Of a stretch of 64,000 nucleotides of DNA, positions 45,101-57,100 are shown in pieces (the stretch's first letter is position 1; the number at the start of each line of letters is the position of its first letter). Below the pieces are notes generated by a model. It was given only the letters and a program-made list of their open reading frames with translations. It was not told the DNA's origin and searched no databases. Made by a program: the position numbers and the translations under genes. The stretch is taken from positions 2,604,001 through 2,668,000 of the forward strand of contig OZ017754.1 in assembly GCA_963969365.1 (NCBI GenBank), in the 5' to 3' direction. Origin of the DNA: Asterochloris sp. CNOR1. Its lineage: Eukaryota > Chlorophyta > Trebouxiophyceae > Trebouxiales > Trebouxiaceae.

Positions 45101-48100
45101 ACACGGTGGAGGCCGCTGCTGCTGTGGCGGCCGCCTCGGTGCCCAGCATGGGGCTGCCCCCCGAGCTGCAGCAGCCCGCGCGGGCCAGCCGCGGGCGCCG
45201 GCGCCTGGAACCCGCGCAGCAGCACGTGGTGCTGCGGCAGTGGGGACTGGAGGTGGAGGTCCGTCTGCTGCCCCCCGGGTGGCCTGAGGACCAGTCCCAG
45301 CCAGGGCTGGCCCCTGCGGGGTCCCCAGCTGCCTCTGTGGGCCTGCGCACCCCCCAGCGCAGCTTTGTAGGGCTGGACAGCATTCGCGAGAGGCAGGAGG
45401 GGGGCGACCCCGAGGACACCCCTCCCTCCAGTGTCTGGGGCAGGCACGGGCGCGGGAGCATGCCCAACGGCCTGCACGCCTCTCACTCTGGTGGTGACCT
45501 CAGGGGCGCCACACCTGCCACGCCGCCCTTCCCCAGCAAGCAGAGTAACCCCCTCTGTGAGTCTGGGAGCGCCACACCTGCCTGGCGCATGCAGGAGGCA
45601 CACGGTGCAAGTTGCTAACTTCTGCAGGGGGATAGAGCACTGCCACGAGACCTTTGTTGTGTCAACTTGTGGCCGCACATTCTTCCTGTGAATGCCTAAG
45701 ACAGGGCTTATCAGGGGGCGCATGGTCCCAAGCCTCCTGTCGCCAGCCTGGAGTAACCTCGAGTGCCCTGCCTGCAGTTGAGGATGGCCCTGCGCACTTC
45801 CAAGGCAATGGCATGTCCCCACCCCTGAGCACGCAGTCCTCAGATGGGCTCCGCCAGTTCCCAGGTGAGGCCATGCCAGATCATGTAGCTGCCCACAGGG
45901 GTGTCATGATGCTCCTGGGCTGCAGACACTGTAGCCACATGCTGCTGCAGTCAAGAAGCACCTGTCTGTCACAGTAGCCGGGGCCTACTGCTTCACCCTC
46001 CTGCTGGTTTTATAAAATTATCCTGTGTGGCTGCATGCATCTCTCACACCTCACCCGCATCCTGCCCCGTTCTCAGGAACTGCCGAGTACTTGTGGCTCT
46101 TCCTCACTTGTGACTGCAGGTCTGCCAGCCAAGTGGCCCTTCACGTCTGACCAGTGTCTGTGCTGTCTCTGCACACCCCACAAATCGGTGCACACGCAGC
46201 CCCAATTGCAGGAGATCCAGCCAGGCTGCCTGTCAGAACTGACCTGTCCTGCCCATCCACTGCAGAGTCCACCAACGGGCACAAAACACCCCCGTATCAA
46301 AGGTCTGCCAGGCAGGCTGCCTTTCGCAACTGAGCCTGCCCTGTCCACCTACTGCAGAGCCCACAAACGGGCGCAGAACCCCCCCGGATCGGAAGTCTGC
46401 CAGGCAGGCCGCCTCCCAGACCTGCACGCTGGTGGCTGGCATCAGCCTGCGGGCGCTGGTGCCTGTGGCCAATGCTGATGCGCTGACCATCGGCATCCGG
46501 CTGCTGGACCGTCTGAATGAGTACAACCAGTACGCCCCCTACTGGACAGTGAGGCCGCAGGTGGGGGGCCCTGTGTGTTTGCTCAACGCCCTGTTCACCC
46601 GATCTTGCCAGTTGCTGGCCAGGCCGCAAGCACTTCCGCTGTTCTTTGTGGCAGCGGTCGTCTTGCTTGCTGGCATGTGCCGCAGGGCCGCAAAAGACCT
46701 GCAGGTGGGGCCAGAGACTGTGCATACTCAGGGTTGCCACAAAAAGCAGGAAGGGCTCTGCGACGGCACACAACAAGATACAGGAAGCTGGGGCTCAGGC
46801 TCCACTCCTGCCTGGACCCCACATGCTGAAGCTGAGCTTGTGTCTTCTTGTGGCAGCGCACAACAAGATGCAGGCCAGAGACTGTGCAGGTCAAGGGCTG
46901 CCACATGAGGGAGCAAAGGCTTTGCAATGGCACGCAACAAGGCACAGATGCTGGGGCACAGGCTCAATTCCTGACCTGGTCCTCAGATGCTGAAGCTGAG
47001 CTCGTGTTGATCGGGTGCAGGTGCCAGTGCATGCGCATTGTGGAGCCTGGTGGCAGCACGCAGGCCTCGCTGCTGTGAAGGAGTGTCGCCAAATGTCCAG
47101 GACACAGGTGCGCTGAACTTATGCTGCCTGGCTGAGCTGCCTGCAGCCAAGTGCTTGGACCATGCACCAATTGCGTTTGTGGCCCAGTCAGCATGCATGG
47201 CACAGGCTCCATCTCTCCTCATTGCCACCTGCGCCGCAACCGATGGCAGGCAAACCTGAGCGACTTGACACCACTCGGCTCCAGGTCCCCTTGCAAGACA
47301 TCGCTGTGCGGCGGGCGACGCGGCTCAAGTATGCTGATCTGTATTCACGCACACGAGCCAGGTTGGGCACATACACAAGGCCACGCAGGTGAGCCAGGGC
47401 TTCACGGCTAAGCCTGCACTGCCTGCCTGTACCTCAATGGCCTGAATCTGGGGTGACCCAGGACCTGGTTGGGCAATGCCATGGGGTGCTGTGGTCACTG
47501 CGAGATCTAGCGTGGACAGCACCAGAGCTAGGTCAAGCCCTGAGTGTATCAAGAGGGGCCTGGCCCACTCAGGGTTGAAATTGACTGGAGAGGGCGCGTC
47601 GCTGGGTTTGTTCAGACCTGCTGTTCTGAGGCATGGCTGTTTGGGCCTTTGGCCCTTTCAATCAAACCTGCACAGGCAGCCTCGTCATGTTTAGCAGCCT
47701 GCCTGGGCGGAAACAGCCCAGATTCTTTGCTGCAGCGGGTAAGAGCAGGGGCTTGCACAAGCAAAGAGGTGTGAAGGCACCAACTTCGAAGAGGAAGCCG
47801 TGTGGCACTGCCAGCAGGCCCCAAGCAGTACTGTGCCAGAGGCTGCCTACCTGTCTTGATGGATGGGCTGCACGCAAGCATCACCTGGCTGCCAAAAGTG
47901 CATCGCCAGCGTCCCCATTTGAGGAGCAACGCGCGTGCCCTTTGCTCAGCAAGCTCCCAGATTCAGTTTTAGAACTCAACAAAAAGGGTTTGAAGTAGCT
48001 ACGCTTTGGTGCTGTTGCCAGGCTCCTGTCGCAGAGTCAGGCATCCAGGCTGTACCTAATGCACAAGATATGTGACCACTGCCCTGAGTCATTATAGCAT

Positions 48101-51100
48101 GCCAGTCCTGTCCTGTGGCCGGCTTGGCTGTACCTAACGCACAAGATATGTGGCCACTGCCCTGAGTCGTCATAGCATGGCAGTCCTGTCCTGTGGCCGG
48201 CTTAGGCTGTACACTACCACAATTGGAATTTCATTGGCCAGCTTGGCTACCAGGAATGTCCTTGAACTGGTTGCCACCGGTATGTGAGCTCCATGCAGGC
48301 ACTGGTAGCAGATGGGACCGGGGAGTCACTAGGCCAGCAGGCTATCATGTCTTGCTGCCAGCACCTCTCCATCGTCCTTGCCTTCATGCATGTGGTGCTG
48401 GCAGATGGGCAGCAGGACGCTCACTGCAGTCAGTACACACCCAGTCCAGGCCAGCTGTCACCGGCGTGCAACTCTCTTCCTTTCATGCAGGGGGCAGCGC
48501 GGTGGGCAGCAAGAGTTGCAGCCCAGCCCCACAGCACCGATTGTGTGCAAATTTCCGTCCTTTCATGCAGGCATTGGTGGCAGGTGGGCAGTGGAAAGCC
48601 CACTGCGCGGGCTGGCCACCAGAAGATTTTGGACCAGATGGAGCTGGGCCTGTCGGTGGAGCAGATAGCCCACTTCCGAGCGTTTGTGGCCTCCCACAAC
48701 AGCAAGATCCTGCTCAGCTCGTCTGAGGCACACACAAAGGCGCTGGATGTGGTGGACGCCATCGTGGCCAACTTGGGTGAGCACTGCCTCACGAGCCTAT
48801 GCGAGGCAGTCATTATTGGTGGGTGTTGACGCCATTGCAATGTGGGTGCACTTGAGCTTGAACAGTGGCACCTTGGAGGGAAGGCCAACCATGCACGGCA
48901 GCGCTTTGTAGGCATGTGATGGCTGCTGTTGAGGCCAGCGTTGATGCTGAGCTTGCTTGACTGGCCCTTCATCACCACGCACAGGTGCGGCCCCAGCATG
49001 CTGAGGCTCTGCTGCCGTGGACGGCAGCCTCACGGAGTGGGTGCGTGACGACCTTCTGCAGCAGACAGAACTCCAGGCCGGCCTGCAGCAACAGGCATGC
49101 AACATGGAGGCTTGGCCTGCTCTGGAATGTAAGACATGCTGGTGGACATGCTCCAGGCAGCAAGCAGCACACTTCTGAAAGGGTGACATGCTGACTGCTG
49201 CAGCTCTCCCCTCCGTTGCCATGTGCCAAAAGGGAAGCTGCAGGTCAAGCAGCTGACGGGAGCCCTGTCATCTGCTGCAGGCTCCCCCTTTTTGCCTTGC
49301 CTGAAGGTGCGGAGCAAGGCAGCCAACAGGAGCCTGCCCTTTGCTGCAGGTGCCCTGTCCCCAGCGCTGGAGGCTCTGCTGTTTGAGGCGGTGGGGGGGC
49401 GCAAGCTGCCGCCAGTGATGCGCGTCTGCCTGCGGGCGGAGTGCCCCAAGCTGGGGGTGGCGCTGCACGTCGGCAGGGACTGGGCGCCGCTGGCGGCTGT
49501 GCGCACGGAGGCTGCCTTCGGGTTCCTGGAAGTGTCGCTGCAGTCCATCGAAGCCCAGCTGGGCTCAAACGGTGAGCAGGGCTGGGGCATGACGTTTTGC
49601 CTGCTCCTCTTGAACTGGCATGGTGAACTATCTGTTTACCTGCAGCAAGCGCTGTGAACATGCTTGTACTTGGCCGTTGGAGGCATGGCAGGCCATCCCT
49701 CAAGTGCTTCTGCCTGTACAAGGGATGGTCAGCTCATGGCAGGCTGACCAGAACCTGCCACACATCACAAGCGCCAGACCTGCCTCCCAAGAAGCCCTGC
49801 AGGCTGAATGCTGTGCATCATGGCAAGTCTTCTCACCTGCACAACTGACCTGCAAAGACCCACCTGCAAATGACCATGGGCAGGCCTGAGAGGCTGCTAT
49901 CAATGGCCAGCCACACTTTGCGCAGTGTCATGCTTCGGCTGCCAGGTCCAAGCCACAATGAGTTGTCCCTGTCGGTGCGCTGGACCTCACGCCTGCTCCG
50001 AGGGTGCCTGCAATAATCTAGGTACCAGGTGTGCATGACTGCAGGCAACCCAGACGCCAGCTGGCTCCCCTGCACTTGGGCAGCTTGCATGTGCAAGCCC
50101 TGCCCAAGCCATGTTCTTGTCATGCCTGCAGGTGACCTGGACCTCAGCATCCGTCGCATCAGCGCTGGAGGGACAGAGGCCCTGGGAGTGGCGCCCTCTG
50201 AGATCCTGCTGCAGAGCCCCTCAGCGCAGTGCAACCGCCTGCTGAAGGTGGCGGACCTGCAGAGCGTGTCCATCCGTGAAGAGGGGTTCGAGCCCGCAGC
50301 CGTGCAGGTACAGTCCACTGGCCAGCTTGCTCAGCCAGTCTTGCTTAGTGCTTCATGGGGGACACTGCACTGTGGTGCCAGATTGACTGGAAGCTGACAG
50401 CAAAGGAGTCACATGGTGCACTTTTAGTTGTACCTGCTCATTGAGACATCAGTCTGCTTCCTTCTGGCTGTGGTGTGCCAAACAAAACTACCCTGGGACA
50501 CTCGGGGCAGCTGCATGCCGCCTCTTCTGAACGCTGCATGGGCAGGAGCACTCTCATGCCCCTGGCATCAGGCAGCTGTACGCTGCTCTGCGCATGCTGC
50601 CCTGCAAGGAAGCCCTGTCCTACCCAATGGGTGTCAGCAGGTGCACTCTCATTACATCTTGCCTGTTTGGCATCTCATCATCAGGGGACGGGTGCTGTGT
50701 TCACTTCTCAGGACGCCCGTCAACCCCTGTTCAGCTGTCTGGCTGGCTGGCTGCAGGGGGAGGGGTCGGGGCTGGGCGTGTTCCTGTCGGCGCACATGAA
50801 TCTGAGCCATGGGCGAGTCAGGGAGGACTGGGCGCACCACCATCGCAAGTCTGTGCGGCGGATGCAGCAGGATGCGCACAAGCCAGCAGGGCAGGGGGAT
50901 GCCCTGCCCGTCAGCCCGCCTGGGCTTCATGTCGATGTGAGCCGCCAGCACGTGCAGCGCTTGATCTGTCTTTCACTCTTCAGCATGGAAGCTTGGGCCT
51001 CAGCCCATGAAGCCGCCGCGGCTTGCCATTGACTGAAGGCAATGCATCTGTGTCTCATGTGTGGGCGGTTGAGGCCCTGCCCACAGACCCACCAGGCTGG

Positions 51101-54100
51101 AGCAGCAGAGCCATTGCAGTGTTTCTGGGGCTCATCATACTTGAGACGAAACAGGCTCAGACAATACATGCATGTCTGTGATCTTGCTCAGTGTCCAGCA
51201 TGGGCGTTTGGGCTGCTGACTGCAGCAAGATGGCCGTGTCTTGCTCGCATGCTGTTCGTCCATGTGCCCTGCCCTTAACCTCAAGCATCTCTCTACTTTG
51301 CCAAGTACCTCTCCATTGCAACAAACGCAGCTCACCTTTTCTTCCCTGCTGAGCCTGTGGCTCCCACCTGCCACTGCTGGTAGCGCACTGTCATCAAGAC
51401 CAGTCAGCTGCCCAACATGCTGCACCTCTGCATTCACATCCCCCTGCCTGCATGCTGTAGGTCCAGACTGCCGGCATCGAGTGCATGTACGCCTCCAACA
51501 TCATCATTGCAGCCCTGGACCTGCATGGGCGGCTACTGCATGCCCTGAAGCAGCGCACACTGGAGCGCACCTCCTCGCGCCCGGAGACGGAGCTGATGAA
51601 GGTGCCCGGGCAGCCCGTCAACCTGGCTGAGCGCGTGCTTCACAGCTTTGCCAGGTAGGGTCAGCCTGGGGGTTGAGGGTGTGTGCAAGACCAGCTGAGG
51701 AGGGCACGGCAGGCTGAGAGCATGCTGCACAGCTCTGCCAGGCAGGGTGGGCCTGGGCATATAGGGTGTGTGCAAAACGTTATGAGGAGGGTGCGGCAGG
51801 CTGAGAGCATGCTGCGCAGCTTTGCCAGGCAGGCACAGGCTGGCCGTCTGAGTGCATAAGACCAGGCTGAGGAGGGTGCAGCAGGCTGAGAGCATGCTGC
51901 ACAGCATTGGCATGTGGCGCTCCGCCAGCACCTGGACTAGCCTGCTGGCTGTAAGCGCAGCGCCTGAGGTCGAGAGCATGGCTCTTGAGGCACGCAGGGG
52001 ACAGGGATGCACGTGAAAGTGTAACAGCCAGCACTGTATGCAGCATAGGATCGGCTGGCCATTTTCACCACAGCTTTACAGTAGTAGGGCCTTCTGCCGT
52101 ACTGTGAGCTAAGTGGTTGAGGCTCTCAGCAGCGAATAATACCATCTGACTCAGTATGGGGTTGTTTGCGGTGCAACTTTGAGTTGTTTGCAACACACTG
52201 CTAGTGCATGCTGCTGCATTTTGCACAACATACACCAACATTGTTCGTGCTGCCATTCTTGGCGTCTACTACATGCACATGCTGTGGCTCAAGGCTCAAT
52301 GCCCAATGCAGTGCAACGCTGTGGCATCTGTGGCACAATTGTAGGCGGGCCACTAGACTCTGCGGGCTGCAGCACATGTGGGGTACACTGGCCTCCGAAC
52401 TCCCAAGGTTCTGCACCAGGTAGGCTGCTGCAAAGAGCCCTGCTTGTGCTGCACCTGCAGGTACGACATGCCAGTCGACAAGCCCATCCCGATGCCGCTG
52501 CTGAACGTGGATCTGTTCAGCCCAGGTGAGCTGCTCCTCCTGGCTTCTGATGCACTGTGACTTACTCATGGATGCCCTGCCTTTGCTACGTTGCTGCACG
52601 CTGCTGTCTGAGCATGGCTAAGCCGCAGCAGCAGTTCACTGTCTTTCCTGATGCAGGTCTTGTGATCCGTGTGCCCTACATGCACACCGAGGGCTCTGGC
52701 TCTGCTGCAGCGGCGGGTGGTGTGCCAGAGCTCAGGCATAGCGATGGCAGCAAATATGAGCTGATCTGTGCCCTCACAAGGTAAGTTCAGCACCACCCAC
52801 TGCGACCCGTGTCCATGCATGGGGCCAAATGTGCTGACCTCAGCATGTGAACACTACCTGCTGTGCTCATCCCCTCCCTGCAGGTTGCATATTCACACAT
52901 CAGCCCAAGTCTACTGCTCCCCTACATGTGACAATCTGCCTGCAACTGGTGCAAGCACAATGCTTCTCAGATCCTCACACGTGGTGATGTGCCTGCAGAG
53001 CACGCATGCGCATGTTTGGGGAGGACCTGAAGCAGTTCATGCGAGGGGCTGCCAGCCAGCGCTACAGCCTGGTGACCTACCTGGACCTCTTCTGCTACCA
53101 GCCGATGGAGCACAGGTGCAGATGGGTTGCTTGTAGGGTGTTCCAGGGCAGTGGCTGCCGCAGCAGTTGCCAGGTGCTCTGTTCTGGGTGCGGCACATCG
53201 AGCACTTGCATGGAGGGATACCGCTAAGCGCTGGCTGCCCTGTAATTGTTACTGCCCATGGGTTTGAGCGAGCTCAACAGGGTTGAACCGCTTCTGCCAA
53301 CTTCATCATGGTGTGCACCTCACCACAGACAGGCTGTAGCATATAAACGGTGGCCCCTTGCTCTGTGCAGGCCTTTTCAGCGGCTCACGCCTCCCCCCTG
53401 CAGGCACCGCAGCACCAGCGACTATGCTACAGCTACACATGGTGGCCCCTTGCTTTGTACCAACTTGCTCAGCAGCTCATGCCTTTGCCCTGCAGGCATC
53501 GCAACACCAGCAACTATGCTACAGCTACAACCAGTGGTCCCTTGCTGCTGTGCAGACTTGCTCAGCAGCTCATGCCTTTGCCCTGCAGGCCCTGCAACAC
53601 CAGCGACTATGCTACAGCAACAATCGGTGGCCCCTTGCTTTGTGCAGACTTGCTCAGCAGCTCATGCCTTTGCCCTGCAGGCACCGCAACACCAGCGACT
53701 CCCTCCTGGGGCGCCTTACTAAGGGCAGGTTGCAGAGAGGGGAGTCCACAGGGCTGGCACGCAACGTTGGGCTACAGCCAGAGGCTTTGGACGACGAGAC
53801 TGAGATGGAAGCCATGGCCAAGGTCTGGGCGCATCCTGAGGACCTGCACCTCTTCCCGGTGAGGAGACGGTCGGCTGCTGCAGTCTTCCTGGTTGTTGAT
53901 GGGCTTGGGGTTTGAGTGCACACCCTGGTAGATGTCACAGAGCTTCTCCCTGGCCACTGTCAGCGCCTTTGCTGAACACCTTGCAAGCCATGATGTATGC
54001 ACACAGTGCTGCCTCACACGCAGAGGATGTTGGCAGTGGCAGCAGGAGGGTGCCAACAACAAGTTGCCTCCAAACCATGGCAGATCATGACATGTATGCT

Positions 54101-57100
54101 TCACCCTTGCTGCTGCCTGGCAGGACAAGGTGTTTGCCTTGCTGGCTGCCTGCAGACTTTGCAGCTTCCTTGGAATGCAGTGAAACACTGCGTTGTCCCA
54201 TCTGCAGGACATGTCGTATGCACATAATGGTGCCTTCAACGGTGAAGGAGCAGGCAACCGCAGCCGCCGGGGCAGCGGCCTTGCGACGGAGCTGGGAGAG
54301 GGGGCCCGCCGGTCCAAAAACTCCCCCGTGTTCCCCCTGGTGCCCCTCGTGAAGATGTCTGGCTGCAATCTGGAGGTACGACCCCATGGTGCATCCTGAG
54401 CTGCATCATGCTGCATGCCTACAAGGTGCCCCTCTTGAACAATCCCCCGGAAGCGGCAATTCTCTTTCTCAGGATTTGCACGCACAGCCTACATGGGCAT
54501 CACATCTTTTGCGTTTCTGGGATGAAGCACAGCATGCAACAATCTCCGCGTCCCAGCGTGCTTGGTTCATGCCTGTCCAGCAATTGTGGTTTGGAAACCG
54601 CAAAGCCCCTCAGATCCCATTGCAGCATTGCAATCGCAGTCATTGTTGTGGCCTGTGCTGGCACCCTAGATTCTGAACTCCAAACCCCCAAAAAGGGGGG
54701 GCAGGTGGGCCCCACTGCACCCATTATACAGCAGGACCTGGCCGCTCACCAACCGTTTGGATGCCTGTTGCTGGTGGCAGGTGGCTCCAAGCGACATGTT
54801 GGTTGCCCTGCTCACTCCCTGCCTTACAAGAAATGTCGGCGGTTCCCTGACTCTCTTCCTGCCTGCAGGTTGCTGAGAAGCTCCACGCGCTGCCGGCAGC
54901 TCCTGGTACAGTCACAGTCAACGCAGCTGCAGCGGTGCTGGGAGTGCAGGTGACAGTCACAGGCTTTGCTGCTGCACACCCCTCACAACGATTGCGCCGG
55001 CCAGTCAACTGCCTGCACTGCTTGCAGCACTCTGCATGTTGACTGCTGTTGTGGCTGCATTGGTGGCTGGGATGCGGGGTGCCACTCTGGCTTGAGGCTG
55101 CTCTTCCTGCACCAGGGACCAGCTGTGGGCATGCTGTGCTTTTGCAGCAAACAGAGTGCAGGCCAGCCTCTGGCACCGTCACAAGCTGGCGCCTGCTTAG
55201 GCCTTGTGCAAAATCTGCCTGTATCAATGTGCAGGACGTTTCCACCCTGGTGTCAATAAGTCAGCCTTTGCAGCAGAGACCCTTACCTCCTTCATCTATA
55301 CCATGCTGGGTCCCCTCAGCATGTTCATGAACCTAGCAAACTTCGGTTGTGCCTGTCGAACCTCATGTCATCTCCCTGCAGGCTGGAGGGCCTGTGCTCA
55401 GATGCTGTTCCCCCCCATGTCGTCTGTCTGTACCTGTCATGGAACCTGCTGCACCATCTCTGCGCCGCCTCAAAGTCTGTGGCTGCTGGTGTAGATACCC
55501 CCCTGCCACAGGGTGGTGTCGCGCCATGCGCTGGTCAGTCCAATGACCACATCCCCAGGTTGTTGCCACCCCTCAGGTGCATGCTGCTGCTGCAGCTGCA
55601 GCAGCAGCAGTGCTGCCCCAACTGGCCTGAGCAGGCTGGTGAATGGCAGATTGCGCATATGCTGGTCAAACTTCTGGCGCCCTGGCTGCAGGTGTGGCTG
55701 TCCCCGTGGCAGGTGGCCCACATGCTGTCCATCGCCAGTTTCGTCAACAGCACCCTGCAGAGCGTGATGGGCCCCGAGAGCCCCACACGGCAGCAGGCTC
55801 CCACTCAGGTGCCCTCCGCCCCAGCCGCCAACTCGGCCATCAAGATGCAGCTCAGGCTGCGCCTGTCCTTCGAGCTGGCGCTGCTGTCGGTGCTGTGCTC
55901 GGTGAGTCCCGCGCAGCACCAGGTCAACCTGTCCACAGGCTGCGGGCACTGCGCCACCAGCACTGGGGGCGTCCAGGCGCTGCTCGTGCTGCGCTCGTCT
56001 CCTGAGCTGGCGCTGCTGTCCAGGATGAGCTCATACTGGACCTACGCAAGCACCCTCTGCACTTTTCAAAAGCACAAGATGTTGCTGGCGCTGCTTTACA
56101 TGATGAGCATGTACTAGACCTACGTGCTCGCCCAGTTTTGCAGAGCACAGGATGACGCTGGCGAGAGCCACCTAGCCTACCATACCCAGTGTGTCTGCTC
56201 AAAACAGACAATATCAGCTTTTCACACCCTGCTGCAGTCGTCCAGAGCAGAGGACGACACTGAGGAAGTTGCCGCTCCTCAGCGGCGCCCCCAGGCCCGT
56301 CACATGCGCCAGCCCAGCCGGCGCAACTGGTCCCTGAAGGGGCATCAGAGCGACGCGGCTGCAGCCTGGAGCAAAATGCTGGCGCCCGTGTACAGCCTCA
56401 ACGTCGTGGGCCTGCGCTTTGCGGCGCACCTGATGGTGCGCGTCCCATCGCTTTCGATGGCCCTTCTTTGAGGAGCATTGCGGCACTGCACCTCCTATGT
56501 TCTTCCCTCCCCTCACCTGGTCTGAACAGCTGCCATGGAAAGCTGCTGGGGCTGTCCCGTTGACCTAAGGCAGTGCTTTCAGCTGCCACTCACTGCTGAC
56601 AGCGCCCGCCTCCTCCTGCAGGGTACTGGAGCCTGCCATGGGAAACTGCTGGTGGATGGGCTACTGGTGCGTGACTTGCAAGTGGGGCCGGAAGCCAGGT
56701 TTGCCTACCTGGTACGACCCCTGCCTGCACGCGCCAAGCAGCTGTCAGAGCGAGCAACCTTCTTCCGCCGACGCCTGCTGCGTGTGGACCCTGTCAGGCA
56801 CTCAAGGCGGCGGTGAGCCTGCTGCAGAAATGCTTGCATGCACAATGTGCAGCAAACGAGACGTATGCAGCCTGCATGCTGCCAGGCTGTCTTGCCGGAG
56901 GGTAGCTCGCTGTGTGCATGCTTGCTGATGAACACCTTGCCTGGTGGAAAGCTCCAATGCAGGCATGCATAAATTCGTCTTTGCAGAAGGGGCTTGGTTT
57001 GCCTTGCCCTTCAACAGCTGCTTGATTGGCCAGAGCAGAGAGATATTGCTGCCAAACAACCTTCACCAGGCAGGACCTTACAGCTCCAGTGGGCACCTGG

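Larger units (their letters stand above)
42195..47388 (+). other. VPS13 N-terminal exons: chorein domain to the Tyr-rich helix
   Basis: Exons: 42195-42378, 42997-43178, 43640-43766, 44060-44260, 44834-45556, 45778-45864, 46358-46560, 47285-47388. The first holds a hydrophobic segment (MIWLLLGAALLAAGSFGSYY) and then MLQRLLVAVLQRGL, which looks like the usual chorein start. Exon 42997-43178 completes the chorein domain. Exon 44060-44260 has VLIQYLTVELSNLSCAFK and VVLQLRQLELM, typical of the repeating beta-groove. Exon 44834-45556 is a long Pro/Gly/Ser/Arg insert around WWMRVLFIPTSVWDKVNLQ. Exons 46358-46560 and 47285-47388 form the conserved helical pair with RPQ joining VPLQ. Introns 43767-44059 and 46561-47284 hold no further exon that I can support. 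Confidence 0.85.
48571..54949 (+). other. VPS13 middle exons
   Basis: Exons: 48571-48776, 49350-49571, 50132-50307, 50685-50936, 51461-51654, 52461-52525, 52657-52780, 52999-53115, 53681-53858, 54208-54375, 54869-54949. Every junction is GT-AG and in phase. Content includes ILDQMELGLSVEQIAHFRAF; MRVCLRAECPKLGVALHVGR; FLEVSLQSIEAQLGSNGDLD; VADLQSVSIREEGFEPAAVQ; IECMYASNIIIAALDLHGRL; PMPLLNVDLFSPG; YSLVTYLDLFCYQPMEHRHR; and PLVPLVKMSGCNLE. These alternating hydrophobic strands are what the lipid-channel repeats look like. Short acidic or basic inserts (ALDDETEMEAMAKV; GAGNRSRRGSG) interrupt them. Confidence 0.82.

Noticed and set aside
44941-45822. 293-codon open frame on the minus strand
   Set aside because: Antisense to the long low-complexity VPS13 exon. 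The plus-strand frame joins its neighbours in phase; this one does not.
50285-50300. GGTTCGAGCCC resembling a tRNA T-loop
   Set aside because: It lies inside a VPS13 coding exon, and no cloverleaf can be formed around it.
53350-53710. CRISPR-like regular array
   Set aside because: Units are contiguous, diverged and contain splice sites; there are no unique spacers, and the genome is eukaryotic.
53772-54485. 237-codon open frame on the minus strand
   Set aside because: Antisense to two VPS13 exons that are in phase with the rest of the gene.
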